In this document: piece by piece, positions 46,046 to 55,206 of the stretch
Layout: each line of letters opens with the position of its first letter
How positions within the stretch are numbered: position 1 is the stretch's first letter
Assembly (NCBI GenBank): GCA_034669965.1
Contig: JAXMOK010000002.1
Span: 434,001-498,000 of the forward strand
DNA: 64,000 nt
Reading direction: 5' to 3'
Source of the DNA: HXMU1420-13 sp034669965
GTDB lineage: Bacteria; Bacteroidota; Rhodothermia; Balneolales; Balneolaceae
Translations under genes and position numbers: made by a program
The notes under the pieces: model-generated
What the model saw: only the letters and a program-made list of their open reading frames with translations
What the model was told of the DNA's origin: nothing
The model's database searches: none

Positions 46046-46465
46046 ATGAGCAGTTACGCTGAGCTTACTTACCTCTTAGGTGCTATGATCGTGTTTGGGT
46101 TTCTTACCTTAAACACCTCCAGAAGCTTCAATTCTTCTCGTCAAACTTTGTATCAGGCAGAATCCGAATATCGGGCAATAGCTGCTGCACAAGATGAGAT
46201 TGATAAAGTACAATGGATCTACGACCCAAATGATTTAGATCCTTCCAGCGGTAGTTATGTATATACTAATTACCCTATCATAGAATCTGTTACTTTTGGT
46301 CCTAATGATGAGTACTCAACTTCTTACATAATAAATGGAACTTCTGAACTAATTGAAGATACCGGTTCAATGAAACGTTTCCAGGTTGTGATATCAGTAC
46401 TTGATCAAAATGTTACACCAAATGTATTTGTGACGCTAGAATTCATTAAATCTTACTCTTACTAA
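46046..46465 (+). CDS. Pseudopilin-like membrane-anchored protein, set 3 first gene
   Basis: 139 residues, MSSYAELTYLLGAMIVFGFL then NTSRSFNSSRQTLYQAESEY and AAAQDEIDKVQWIYDPND. It is the close counterpart of the gene at 43240, same length. The 277-bp gap before it is AT-rich and shows no gene. The copy is likely a recent duplication of set 2. Confidence 0.75.
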   Translation: MSSYAELTYLLGAMIVFGFLTLNTSRSFNSSRQTLYQAESEYRAIAAAQDEIDKVQWIYDPNDLDPSSGSYVYTNYPIIESVTFGPNDEYSTSYIINGTSELIEDTGSMKRFQVVISVLDQNVTPNVFVTLEFIKSYSY

Positions 46466-46467
46466 TT

Positions 46468-47052
46468 ATGAATACAGGCATCGTCATAACATTTGTAATT
46501 GGTGGATTATTTATGATTTCTATCCTCGCTTTTAATGTGCAGGTAGCTAATCAAACCCAAGAACTTACATTAAGTTCTTTAAACCAAAATACCCTGGATA
46601 ATTTAGTTGATGTTCTAGCCAACGACTTTGATTTAATTGGCTTTAATTCTGGAACATCGGTTCCTTTTACTACCATACAAGCTCAGGATATTAAATTTCA
46701 GGGGGATGTGTATGATAATGATAGTTACGGATCAACCGATATTAGATGGTATTTTGATACGAACGACCCGGTGAGTACTTCATCCAATCCAAATGATTAT
46801 TATCTGAAACGAGAAGGTCCAATTGGAACCAGTTCGTATGGTACCATAGAATTCCCTGTTACTTATTTCAATATCAACTATTACACTGCTGATGGTACTC
46901 CAACTACTAATAAATCATCGGTAAAAAAACTCGAAGTGGAACTGATCGTTGAAACTGGTGAAGCATATACGATTACAAGTGATACCAAAGAATATCCACG
47001 ATTAATTTGGAAACGTACATTCGTTCCCAACAATATTAATTTACCTTATTAA
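46468..47052 (+). CDS. Pseudopilin-like membrane-anchored protein, set 3 second gene
   Basis: 194 residues: helix IVITFVIGGLFMISILAFNV, then QELTLSSLNQNTLDNLVDVL and DVYDNDSYGSTDIRWYFDTN, ending IWKRTFVPNNINLPY. It is the counterpart of the gene at 43663; the gene starts 2 bp after the previous stop. Substitutions are spread through the protein rather than clustered, consistent with ordinary divergence after duplication. Confidence 0.75.
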   Translation: MNTGIVITFVIGGLFMISILAFNVQVANQTQELTLSSLNQNTLDNLVDVLANDFDLIGFNSGTSVPFTTIQAQDIKFQGDVYDNDSYGSTDIRWYFDTNDPVSTSSNPNDYYLKREGPIGTSSYGTIEFPVTYFNINYYTADGTPTTNKSSVKKLEVELIVETGEAYTITSDTKEYPRLIWKRTFVPNNINLPY

Positions 47053-47061
47053 GGAGCCGTT

Positions 47062-48486
47062 ATGGGAAGAAGTTTATTATTTCTTGTTAGTGGTTTAACA
47101 ATCATAACCGGAATTATCCAAGTCAATAATCAAGAACGTATCACCGAAATACCGGTAGTTACTTCAGAATATTATAAAGCTCAGCAGGCTAAAAATTTGG
47201 CTAAAAGCATGATCGATAATGCTGTTGAGACAATGAAAGCAAATAACAACTGGACCGGTTCAATTGATTTGAATCAGGTTGGAAATGTGAAAGCTTTATA
47301 CAAACGATCTCAAAACGGGAGAAAGCAATTAAGCTTAGGTGAAATTACACTGGATGAATTAGAGACTATTGAAAACGAACTTCAAAGCACAGTTGAAAAT
47401 ATAGAAGATGAAACTTTCGGTGATCAAGTAAACCTTTCGGGTTCGTTAACTAGCTATACTCAAAGTAGCTCCAATATTCCTACCAATAGCGTAGGTACCT
47501 GGAACGAGTATAAAGTTTTGTTAGTAAGCACCACCACCTATGATGATATAGAGGTTACAACCGAAGTATTGATGCAGCGAGATTCGTATTCCAAATATTC
47601 TTATAACACCGGTTCAGAATTAAGTGCTTCTGGTAGTACCATTTGGTTTATGGATAAGGATAATATCGAAGGTCCTATTCATACTAACGGGCAATTTGCC
47701 ATGTCGGGCTCTCCTACTTTTAATGGCTTAGTAACTAGTCCTAATATGTGGCAAGCACATTCCTCCAACCCAACCTCTCCAAATTTTTATGGAGGCTCTA
47801 ATTTTAATGCACCAACTAAAGATGCCCCCTCAACCTATGAAGTTTCTAAACTTCAAACTGCAGCCCTAACCGATGGTTTAACTTTTACCAGAGATATTAA
47901 AGTTGAATTTTATATGAGTGGAGACACTCCCATGGCTAATATTAGCCAAAAATTCGGTTCGAATTATCGTGCACCAACTGCCTATGACCTAAGCTCGATG
48001 AACGGCATTATTTCAACTACAGCAGGTGCAGAAGTAGTAGGCAATGTTGGCGGTAATATTACCTTACATGCTGTAGACGATATTAACATTATTGGTGATA
48101 TAACTTATAATACATCTCCCTTAGTAGATTCTTCCTCAACAGATATATTAGGTTTGGTAAGCGAAAGCGATGTAACCATCGACCAGAATGCCCATTCATA
48201 TTCCGGAACTCAGGACTTAACAGTGCACGCATCCATAATGGCTCTTGGAGATTCATTTTATGTTGAAAATTATTGGAATACTGCAAGAGGCGAATTAACC
48301 ATATTAGGGGGTATAGTTCAAAATTATCGCGGACCGGTAGGAACATTTTCGGGAAACACTATTGTATCCGGTTATTCTAAAAATTATCAGTACGATAATC
48401 GTTTAAAAACAACCATTCCTTCGTTCTTCCCAAGAGAAAGTATTTTCTCTATTGTATATTGGAAAGACGAAGTATCAAAACAATAA
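47062..48486 (+). CDS. DUF4900-like membrane-anchored protein, set 3 third gene
   Basis: 474 residues. It starts MGRSLLFLVSGLTIITGIIQ after the same AAGGAGC-GTTATG context as the set 2 gene. It shares IWFMDKDNIEGPIHTNGQFA, LGLVSESDVTIDQNAHSYSG and the FFPRESIFSIVYWKDEV end. The poly-Asp tract of set 2 is replaced by a short ENIEDETFGDQ. The beta-solenoid-like half resembles bactofilin or polymeric-shell proteins, a tentative reading. Confidence 0.78.
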   Translation: MGRSLLFLVSGLTIITGIIQVNNQERITEIPVVTSEYYKAQQAKNLAKSMIDNAVETMKANNNWTGSIDLNQVGNVKALYKRSQNGRKQLSLGEITLDELETIENELQSTVENIEDETFGDQVNLSGSLTSYTQSSSNIPTNSVGTWNEYKVLLVSTTTYDDIEVTTEVLMQRDSYSKYSYNTGSELSASGSTIWFMDKDNIEGPIHTNGQFAMSGSPTFNGLVTSPNMWQAHSSNPTSPNFYGGSNFNAPTKDAPSTYEVSKLQTAALTDGLTFTRDIKVEFYMSGDTPMANISQKFGSNYRAPTAYDLSSMNGIISTTAGAEVVGNVGGNITLHAVDDINIIGDITYNTSPLVDSSSTDILGLVSESDVTIDQNAHSYSGTQDLTVHASIMALGDSFYVENYWNTARGELTILGGIVQNYRGPVGTFSGNTIVSGYSKNYQYDNRLKTTIPSFFPRESIFSIVYWKDEVSKQ

Positions 48487-48494
48487 AATAGACT

Positions 48495-48890
48495 GTGAAG
48501 TATTTTAAAATTATTCTATTATCGCTGTTTGTAATTGGAATGTTAACACCGATTGCAAAAGCGCAATCTGAAATAACTTTCAATTTAAATCTGAAGCCAC
48601 AACTGGAAGACAGTACCTTTATTCCCGGCAGAGACCGTGTACGAATTGTTGGTGACTTACACCCTCTTATTACGGCAACTCCATATTATCTGGAGGATGA
48701 AAGCCCAAAAGATAGCGTCTATTCCATTACTGTTCGATTTTCGTCTCGTTACAGAGGGCAAACTCTCAATTACAATTTTGAGATGACTTCGAATTACAGA
48801 AAACTAACCGAAGAACTTCCCAGATCTATACTATTGCAAGGCAGAGAGATTAAGCTTGATGCCCTCTATTTTAACGCTTTTGCGTGGTAA
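48495..48890 (+). CDS. Small secreted beta-sandwich protein (CBM20/E-set-like)
   Basis: 131 residues with GTG start and a signal peptide (ILLSLFVIGMLTPIAKA, cut before QSE). The mature part has the pattern of a starch-binding or early-set Ig-like domain: FNLNLKPQLEDSTFIPGRDR, VRIVGDLHPL, SVYSITVRFSSRYRGQTLNY. It lies 8 bp after the last pseudopilin-set gene, so it is likely in that operon. Function unknown; it may bind glycans at the surface. Confidence 0.7.
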   Translation: MKYFKIILLSLFVIGMLTPIAKAQSEITFNLNLKPQLEDSTFIPGRDRVRIVGDLHPLITATPYYLEDESPKDSVYSITVRFSSRYRGQTLNYNFEMTSNYRKLTEELPRSILLQGREIKLDALYFNAFAW

Positions 48891-48981
48891 ATAAAGCATT
48901 GATTACGTTACCTTAATTAAGAAAGATTAACTGCCTTATTTTTTCCAATTGCCTTAACTTAAAAGATATAAGAGGCGTTAT

Positions 48982-49479
48982 ATGAAAAAGGCATTTTTTA
49001 TTTTACTCATTTTCATTTCCCCGGCATTTAGTTATGCTCAGGAGAGTATCGAACTTAAAGCAGAGGTAAATATTAATGCACAAATAATTAGATCAATTGA
49101 TCTGATTACAATTAATACCATGACCTTTGGTAATGCTCAACCTGGGCAAGAAAGACTATATGTGAATCCGATCAACGATGTTAATTCAGGATTTATGGTA
49201 GCCTTGGGAACACCAGGTGCAGCCTTTCGGCTTGATTATTTAAATGAACGAAGACTTACACAAATTGATGGACCAGGGTTTTTAATTTTTAGATACGAAC
49301 TCTCAGGAAATTCAGTTGAAGAGCAATCTTCGTCTGAACTACTTGAGGTTGTAAACCGAAACCTTCAATTTAACGGCGAAGGAAGATATTATTTTTGGGT
49401 TGGTGGCGAAGTAAACATCGAAAATGCACTACCAGGCAATTATGAAGGCGATTTCACTATTGAAATAGACTATATATAA
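48982..49479 (+). CDS. DUF4402-like fimbrial subunit 1
   Basis: 165 residues with signal peptide (AFFILLIFISPAFSYA, cut before QES). It has the DUF4402 layout: INAQIIRSIDLITINTMTFG, a central variable part, and the closing motif YYFWVGGEVNIENALPGNYE then FTIEIDYI. It opens a run of four such subunits. Its stop and the next ATG overlap. DUF4402 proteins are fimbrial-type surface subunits in other phyla. Confidence 0.78.
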   Translation: MKKAFFILLIFISPAFSYAQESIELKAEVNINAQIIRSIDLITINTMTFGNAQPGQERLYVNPINDVNSGFMVALGTPGAAFRLDYLNERRLTQIDGPGFLIFRYELSGNSVEEQSSSELLEVVNRNLQFNGEGRYYFWVGGEVNIENALPGNYEGDFTIEIDYI

Positions 49480-50069
49480 TGTATCAAAAAGTAATTTTAA
49501 TATTACTACTTACAATTACTCAAGTTAATCTATTTGCTCAAGAATTAAACTTTGGCAGTGACTACAGTTCAATCTATTCAGTTTCAATATCCGATTTAAA
49601 CCCTGGCTTAGACCTTGATTTTGGCTTACTAGCTAAAAACGAAGGTGTAAGTAGCTTATCAATTAATGAAAGCAAAGTAATATCAATTGAAGGTGTTCGA
49701 TATCTTGACGTATATGTTGAAATTATGGCTGATGAATATTTATTAAAAGATGGAAACCCATCATGCTCAACAAATCCAAGTTGTAGAATTCCATTTACTT
49801 TGCAAGCCGCTTATGCTAACCGTGGGCAAAATAATACGGCTCAAAGCACAATTATGAACGTATTAAGTTTTACAGCAACTGCTCTTTTCCCAATTAAATA
49901 TCGTGGAAATGCACCTCCTGGTCCACCTCCAACTCCTGTTTATTCTGGCTACAACCCCGCACTTTTTAATGAAACGGCCTACTTATACATATACGGCTCT
50001 ATCAATGTAGGTAATGTTGATGCTGGAAGTTACTCTTCTGATATCACCATAACTGTTTCTTATGACTAA
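49479..50069 (+). CDS. DUF4402-like fimbrial subunit 2
   Basis: 196 residues, signal MYQKVILILLLTITQVNLFA then QELNFGSDY. It contains LDFGLLAKNEGVSSLSINE, a Cys pair near CSTNPSCRIPF that may form a disulfide, and ends YLYIYGSINVGNVDAGSYSS with ITITVSYD. The ATG overlaps the preceding stop and the end overlaps the next gene by 8 bp, so the three subunits are translated together. Confidence 0.75.
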   Translation: MYQKVILILLLTITQVNLFAQELNFGSDYSSIYSVSISDLNPGLDLDFGLLAKNEGVSSLSINESKVISIEGVRYLDVYVEIMADEYLLKDGNPSCSTNPSCRIPFTLQAAYANRGQNNTAQSTIMNVLSFTATALFPIKYRGNAPPGPPPTPVYSGYNPALFNETAYLYIYGSINVGNVDAGSYSSDITITVSYD

Positions 50070-50592
50070 ATTAAGATCATATATAGGGTATATCATCTTA
50101 TCTCTATTTTTCACAAATAGTGTTGGTGCTCAATTTTTAAATTTTCAAATTTCAATCGAACCTGAATTGAGTGCTACTGTTGAACGTGAGCTTAATTTTG
50201 GAACAGTTATAACAAATTCAGGAGAAAAATATATCGAATTAGGTGATGTTGACATGGGAATATTTCGTATTCGGGCATATTATACTCAAAATATTTTTGT
50301 TTCATTTACCCCCCCTGAAGCTTTAAGACACATTAACCCTGCTGTTGATGAAGAGATACAACTAGATTTAAATATCGCTTATAATGATATATCTCGTAAT
50401 GTAAGAGATGCTTTGAAACTAGATGATAATATTGGTTTTCTATCTTTTGACAGTAATTTTAATGTAAATACTGCACGTACCTCCGATGTTTGGGAAGAAA
50501 TTGAATTGTACGTATATGGCTCTATAAATGTAGGGAATATACCAAACGGTATTTATGAGGGTAACGCAATTTTGAATATAGATTATGATTGA
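50062..50592 (+). CDS. DUF4402-like fimbrial subunit 3
   Basis: 176 residues, signal YIGYIILSLFFTNSVGA then QFLNFQ. It contains LNFGTVITNSGEKYIELGDV and ends ELYVYGSINVGNIPNGIYEG with ILNIDYD. The shared IYGSINVGN tail shows it is a paralogue of subunit 2. It may be a minor or tip subunit. Confidence 0.75.
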   Translation: MTKLRSYIGYIILSLFFTNSVGAQFLNFQISIEPELSATVERELNFGTVITNSGEKYIELGDVDMGIFRIRAYYTQNIFVSFTPPEALRHINPAVDEEIQLDLNIAYNDISRNVRDALKLDDNIGFLSFDSNFNVNTARTSDVWEEIELYVYGSINVGNIPNGIYEGNAILNIDYD

Positions 50593-50638
50593 CTTTTATG
50601 AATTCATCATTAAAGATGTCTAATTAAGACTCTCTAAC

Positions 50639-50669
50639 TTGTTCTATAATCTACTTCTGTATAACTTTT
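50639..50669 (+). promoter_or_regulatory. Promoter candidate before the major DUF4402 subunit
   Basis: TTG (50639-50641), a 20-base spacer, then TAACTTTT (50662-50669), matching TAnnTTTt of the Bacteroidota-type promoter. The box ends 33 bp before the ATG at 50703. Together with the strong terminator after this gene, it would give the major subunit its own transcript. Confidence 0.4.
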
Positions 50670-50702
50670 TCTCAGAAACAACCAAACCAAACTTTTACGA
50701 CT

Positions 50703-51230
50703 ATGAAAAAGCTCAATCTTATATCCGCCTCATTACTTGCTTTAGTTCTTACTTTTAATGCTAATGCACAAACCACTTCTGATTCTGACAATATTTCTGC
50801 AACTGCTACTGTAGTAGGTGCGATTTCTGTAACTCCTGTTGATGCACTTGATTTTGGAAGCATTTTATCATCCGAAACTCCAGTAATTGCAGCAACTGAT
50901 GCAAATTCAGGTTCAGCTACTATTACTGCTGAAGATGGACAATTAGTTAACGTAACTGTTACATTCCCAACAACACTTACTGGTTCTTCCGGAAGTTTAA
51001 CTCTTGGAACATTCGATGTAAACGTTGACGATAATGATGCTGTTCGTGCTGGTTCTGTTGACCTAACTGATGAAGCAATTACAGGTACCAATAGTGAGAT
51101 TTATAACGGTAATTATACCGCTGATGGAACAACTGCTACTATCTTTGTAGGTGCGGCGATTACTACTAACAGTGGTCTTGCAGGTGTTGATTACTCAGGT
51201 AGCGTTTTGGTTGCTGTAGACTACAACTAA
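50703..51230 (+). CDS. DUF4402 fimbrial subunit 4, probable major subunit
   Basis: 175 residues, signal MKKLNLISASLLALVLTFNA then NAQTTSDSDNISATATVVGA. It is a canonical DUF4402 protein: DALDFGSILSSETPVIAATD, an acidic GTFDVNVDDNDAVRAGSVDL, and end SGLAGVDYSGSVLVAVDYN. It has a low-complexity, Thr/Ala/Asp-rich composition typical of a major surface subunit. It has its own promoter candidate and is followed by the strongest terminator in the window. Confidence 0.85.
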   Translation: MKKLNLISASLLALVLTFNANAQTTSDSDNISATATVVGAISVTPVDALDFGSILSSETPVIAATDANSGSATITAEDGQLVNVTVTFPTTLTGSSGSLTLGTFDVNVDDNDAVRAGSVDLTDEAITGTNSEIYNGNYTADGTTATIFVGAAITTNSGLAGVDYSGSVLVAVDYN

Positions 51231-51255
51231 TTAAAAGTAATTAGTATTAATTACA

Positions 51256-51290
51256 CCCCATTAATCTTTGGATTAATGGGGTTTTTTTTT
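51256..51290 (+). terminator. Strong intrinsic terminator after the major subunit
   Basis: CCCCATTAATC (51256-51266) pairs perfectly with GATTAATGGGG (51271-51281) around a TTTG loop, followed by nine T's. It would cut most transcription before the chaperone and usher genes, lowering their dose relative to the subunit. Confidence 0.93.
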
Positions 51291-51366
51291 GACATTTTTT
51301 GATATAGAATAATAATGTGATTTCTATCTTTGTTTTTAAGTATTTTACTCGAAATAATCTTCAGAC

Positions 51367-52212
51367 ATGTCTATTACTATATTAAAACGGGCTACACTTA
51401 CATTTGTGTTTATATTACTATGCACAAATCTTAAAGGGCAAGTAACTATTGCTCCAACTAATATGTTCTTAAGCGACAGTAATCCTTTTGGAACATACAT
51501 GGTTATTAATGGTTCGAGCGAAGCACAAGAAATTTCAGTGGATTTTCTTTTTGCTTATTCTGCAACCGATGAAAATGGTATTCGAAGAATAATTCAAGAT
51601 GATTCTACCTTTGCTGAGAATCATTCGATTGCTAATAAAGTGAGAGCATTCCCACGAAACTTCACGTTAGCACCTGATCAGCGTCAAATTGTTCGGTTAA
51701 GATTATCTGACACTAATAGTCTTGAAGATGGTACTTATTGGGCTAGAATTAGAACAAAATCGGTGCCAGAAACACCTCCCATCGAAGTTCAAAATACTAC
51801 CACTGTTTCAGCTAGAGTTGGTATTACCTTTGAGCAAGTAACTGGCTTATTCTTTAAAAAAGGTACTGTTACAACTGGTATTGATATTAAAGACATCAAA
51901 CCTGAAATTAATGCGGATAACCAAAATGAGCTGATTGTACTTGCTGATTTTGAGCGTACAGGTAATTCACCATTTCTTGGAACAATTACTATGTCTATTC
52001 GTGATTCTAATAATCGTGAATTAGTTTCTGACTTTGTTTCAACATCACATTATTTTGGTGGTACTCACCGTCAGACACTAGATATATCTAGTCTAACTAA
52101 TGGAAACTATCAACTAACCGTTGAGTTTGCTACTAAAAGAACTGACGTTTCTGAAGCTGATTTAGTAAGAATGCAACCCGTAAGAAAATCAATATCATTC
52201 ACTAAAAATTGA
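51367..52212 (+). CDS. PapD-like periplasmic fimbrial chaperone
   Basis: 281 residues with a signal peptide (LTFVFILLCTNLKG). The two-domain PapD shape is suggested by VTIAPTNMFLSDSNPFGTYM, RAFPRNFTLAPDQRQIVRLR, EDGTYWARIRTKSVPETPP and a C-terminal Ig-like half. Chaperones of this type hold fimbrial subunits and hand them to an usher. The gene overlaps the usher-like gene by 4 bp. It is more distant than classic FimC/PapD, so the call rests on motifs plus context. Confidence 0.78.
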   Translation: MSITILKRATLTFVFILLCTNLKGQVTIAPTNMFLSDSNPFGTYMVINGSSEAQEISVDFLFAYSATDENGIRRIIQDDSTFAENHSIANKVRAFPRNFTLAPDQRQIVRLRLSDTNSLEDGTYWARIRTKSVPETPPIEVQNTTTVSARVGITFEQVTGLFFKKGTVTTGIDIKDIKPEINADNQNELIVLADFERTGNSPFLGTITMSIRDSNNRELVSDFVSTSHYFGGTHRQTLDISSLTNGNYQLTVEFATKRTDVSEADLVRMQPVRKSISFTKN

Positions 52213-55205
52213 TCAAAAGAAAATTATCTCGGTTTCTTTCTTTTCTTTCAATAATACTTTTCACACAGTCATTATCTAATCTTTCTTATTCTCAATCAAA
52301 CGACCCCTTTGAAGTTTATTTAGATTTTAATCATAGGGGAATCATTAACACTGTTGTTATTAGCTACTATGCTGACGATACTTTCTACCTTCCCGTTAAT
52401 GAGATTTTCAATTTATTTAAAATAGAATCAGACTATGATGGCTTAACCATTAGCGGAAGATTTTCAAGTGAACAAATTGAATATTCTATAAATCTTGAAC
52501 GTCAGGTTATCGTTTTTGGTAATGAAAGCTATAAGCTTGAGGTAGAAGATTACTATTTAAACGAATTAGATGTCCACTTACCCATTCGATTATTTTCTGA
52601 AATATTCGATTTAAATTTTAGTGTTGATTTCAATCAACTTTTGTTAAATCTAGAAACTAATGTTGAACTCCCTATCATTCAACAGGCTTTAAGGAATCAA
52701 GAACGTAGAATCTCAAATACAACCGTGTCTACTCCCAGATATCCTCTATATCAGTCCCGTTCATCAAGTAAATTAATCGACTTAGGTTTTTTAGATTATG
52801 GTGTTCAATATAATACAGACGGTAATGAGCATATTTTGAATATCAGTAATTCTATTGGATTAAATTTAATTGGTGGTGACTTAAGTGGTAATATTTTCGC
52901 AAATATTAATAATCAAGTCTCCTCATACGAAACAGATAATTTAAGATGGGTCTATACCTCAACTGATACTCCCTTGTTCACGAATATTAGTATTGGCCAA
53001 CTCAATTCTGACGGTGTTTTGATGTCTCCCTATACGGGGATAAGTGTTTCAAACGAACCCATTATTCCAAGAACCTTATTTGATGAGTTTGAGGTTTCCG
53101 GTACGGCTATTCCTCAATCTGAGGTTGAGTTATATTTGAATAATAGACTTGTTGGTTTTTCAAGAATTGATGACTCAGGCAACTACCGTTTCTTAATCCC
53201 AATTTCGTATGGAAACTCCCAAATTGTACAAAGAATTTACGGTCCAACAGGGCAAGTGAAAGAACAAAATACACGTCTTCAAATTCCATTTAATTTTGTA
53301 CCAAAAGGAGAAATCAATTATAACCTCAATATTGGACAATTAAATAATTTTATTATTGGCTCTACTCAAGTAAATAATATTGGGCAATTTAATACGAGTA
53401 TTGGTATTACTAGCTGGCTTACCGCCAAACTTGGTGTAGAAAACTATTATAACGACTCATCAAATAATACTTTTTTTACAAGTACAATATCTTCAAGAAT
53501 TAATACTAATAATATTTTCACGCTCGAAGCAGTTTCTGATAGCTATCTGCGTGGATCATTGAATTCAATTTTTCCCAATTCGACTAGCTTAGGTATCGAC
53601 TTTGTTAATTATAAAAACAATTCAAATTTCTATAATCAATCGAATTATAATTGGCAGTTAATTACTACCACCTTTATACCTTTCAGGTTAGGTAGTGTAC
53701 CTTTAAACATCCGTGCTTCCAGTTTTTTGAGAAAAAGGGAAACCGGTTATTTCAATACATTAAGATTTGATTTTATTAGCAGAATAAAAAGATTAAGCTT
53801 TAGAACAAGTTATAGTGATCAACAAATAGATGAGTTTAATCCATTTAATTCATCAAACTTATCTAAAATAGAATCCTCAGCTAGCTATTCTTTTGAAAGA
53901 TCAAGGGAAACCTTACAGTTCTTTAGAGGAGCAACTCTTAGGTCTCAGTTAGTATATTTTATTGGAATTAATGAATTTAAATCTGCTGAATTATTCTTTA
54001 CTAAAAACGTGTCAGAAAATGGAAGATTTCAAATATCTGCAGGTCGCGATTTTAGTGGAGGTTTTAATACTATTAGGTTTAACCTCATATTTAACTTTAA
54101 AAATTTCAGGTCAAATACAACCTTTAATAGTTTACGAGGGGCTTATAGTGTAGCTCAGAGTTTAAGAGGTTCTATTGGCTACGATAGTAATACCAATAAT
54201 ATATTATTCTCAAACAGAGATCAGGTTGGTAGAGGAGCATTATCAACAAGAATGTTTTTAGACAATAATAACAATCGAGTTTACGATAAAGATGTTGACG
54301 AAATAATTCCTGAAGTTTCGTTACGAATTGATCGGAGTGGAACGAAAACTGAAAGTAAAAATGATGTGATTTATAACTCATTGATTCAGCCAAATATTCA
54401 ATTGAACGTTGAGGTCAATAAAGCAACCATTAAGAATCCGATGCTTGTACCCGAAGTGGATAAGTTCTCGATAATTACTGAACCAAATAAATATACTTCA
54501 ATTGATATACCATTTTTTCAAGCTGGAGTAATTGAAGGGGTTGTAGAAAGGCAATTCGAAGATGGTGCAAAAGATGGTATTGGTGGACTGAAAGTACTTT
54601 TAACATCTAATAAAGATAATTCTGTTAAAGAGCTTCGAACATTTTCTGATGGAAGTTTTTATGATTATCCTCTCCCACCGGGTACGTACACCTTACAAGT
54701 TGATAACCAACAATTATCATTTTTACAAGCTACATCTGAGCCTGAAAAAATAGACTTTGAAGTTGAGGCAGTTACTAATGGTGACTTTATTGAAGGATTA
54801 AGTTTCGTTCTAATTCCAGATGCAGATGCCGAACAAAATCAAGAAACCATCCAAGAACAGATCACCATCGCGCAAGTAACCGACGAGATCAAATCGTCTC
54901 CTGAAATATTAGAATATTCTCAGGAAGTATTTAAAGAGGTTGATGACGCATTACGGCTTATTATTCAAGCGCAGAACGCTTTCTATTCCAATAACATAGA
55001 CTTAGCCTTCCGATTTGTGAGCGAATCATTAGAACTTTTTGAAACTGCACAAGGGCACGCTTTAAAGGGAAGTTTTTATTATTTTGAAGGTAATATCGAC
55101 CAGGCGCAGCGACATTGGGAACAAGCACTCCGGTTTAATCCTGATTTAGTAATTCCTGATATGGAATTACTGGAAGAACGGGTTAATAGGCGTGCATCAG
55201 ACTAA
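52209..55205 (+). CDS. Usher-like outer-membrane protein with C-terminal TPR module
   Basis: 998 residues, TTG start overlapping the chaperone stop. A signal peptide is followed by an N-terminal domain (YYADDTFYLPVNEIFNLFKI). A long Asn/Ser/Tyr-rich beta-barrel-like region contains the usher-type plug segment VELYLNNRLVGFSRIDDSGN and YRFLIPISYGNSQIVQRIYG. A carboxypeptidase-regulatory-like domain (RIDRSGTKTES through PLPPGTYTLQVDNQ) comes next. The last 100 residues form TPR helices (GHALKGSFYYFEGNIDQAQR, ALRFNPDLVIPDMELLEERV) not seen in FimD or PapC. It should form the pore that exports the DUF4402 subunits. Confidence 0.8.
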   Translation: MIKRKLSRFLSFLSIILFTQSLSNLSYSQSNDPFEVYLDFNHRGIINTVVISYYADDTFYLPVNEIFNLFKIESDYDGLTISGRFSSEQIEYSINLERQVIVFGNESYKLEVEDYYLNELDVHLPIRLFSEIFDLNFSVDFNQLLLNLETNVELPIIQQALRNQERRISNTTVSTPRYPLYQSRSSSKLIDLGFLDYGVQYNTDGNEHILNISNSIGLNLIGGDLSGNIFANINNQVSSYETDNLRWVYTSTDTPLFTNISIGQLNSDGVLMSPYTGISVSNEPIIPRTLFDEFEVSGTAIPQSEVELYLNNRLVGFSRIDDSGNYRFLIPISYGNSQIVQRIYGPTGQVKEQNTRLQIPFNFVPKGEINYNLNIGQLNNFIIGSTQVNNIGQFNTSIGITSWLTAKLGVENYYNDSSNNTFFTSTISSRINTNNIFTLEAVSDSYLRGSLNSIFPNSTSLGIDFVNYKNNSNFYNQSNYNWQLITTTFIPFRLGSVPLNIRASSFLRKRETGYFNTLRFDFISRIKRLSFRTSYSDQQIDEFNPFNSSNLSKIESSASYSFERSRETLQFFRGATLRSQLVYFIGINEFKSAELFFTKNVSENGRFQISAGRDFSGGFNTIRFNLIFNFKNFRSNTTFNSLRGAYSVAQSLRGSIGYDSNTNNILFSNRDQVGRGALSTRMFLDNNNNRVYDKDVDEIIPEVSLRIDRSGTKTESKNDVIYNSLIQPNIQLNVEVNKATIKNPMLVPEVDKFSIITEPNKYTSIDIPFFQAGVIEGVVERQFEDGAKDGIGGLKVLLTSNKDNSVKELRTFSDGSFYDYPLPPGTYTLQVDNQQLSFLQATSEPEKIDFEVEAVTNGDFIEGLSFVLIPDADAEQNQETIQEQITIAQVTDEIKSSPEILEYSQEVFKEVDDALRLIIQAQNAFYSNNIDLAFRFVSESLELFETAQGHALKGSFYYFEGNIDQAQRHWEQALRFNPDLVIPDMELLEERVNRRASD

Positions 55206-55206
55206 A

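Noticed and set aside
40840..48486. Canonical type IV pilus operon
   Set aside because: N-terminal helices lack the Gly / Phe-x-x-x-Glu prepilin cleavage site and no PilB, PilC, PilD or PilQ gene is nearby.
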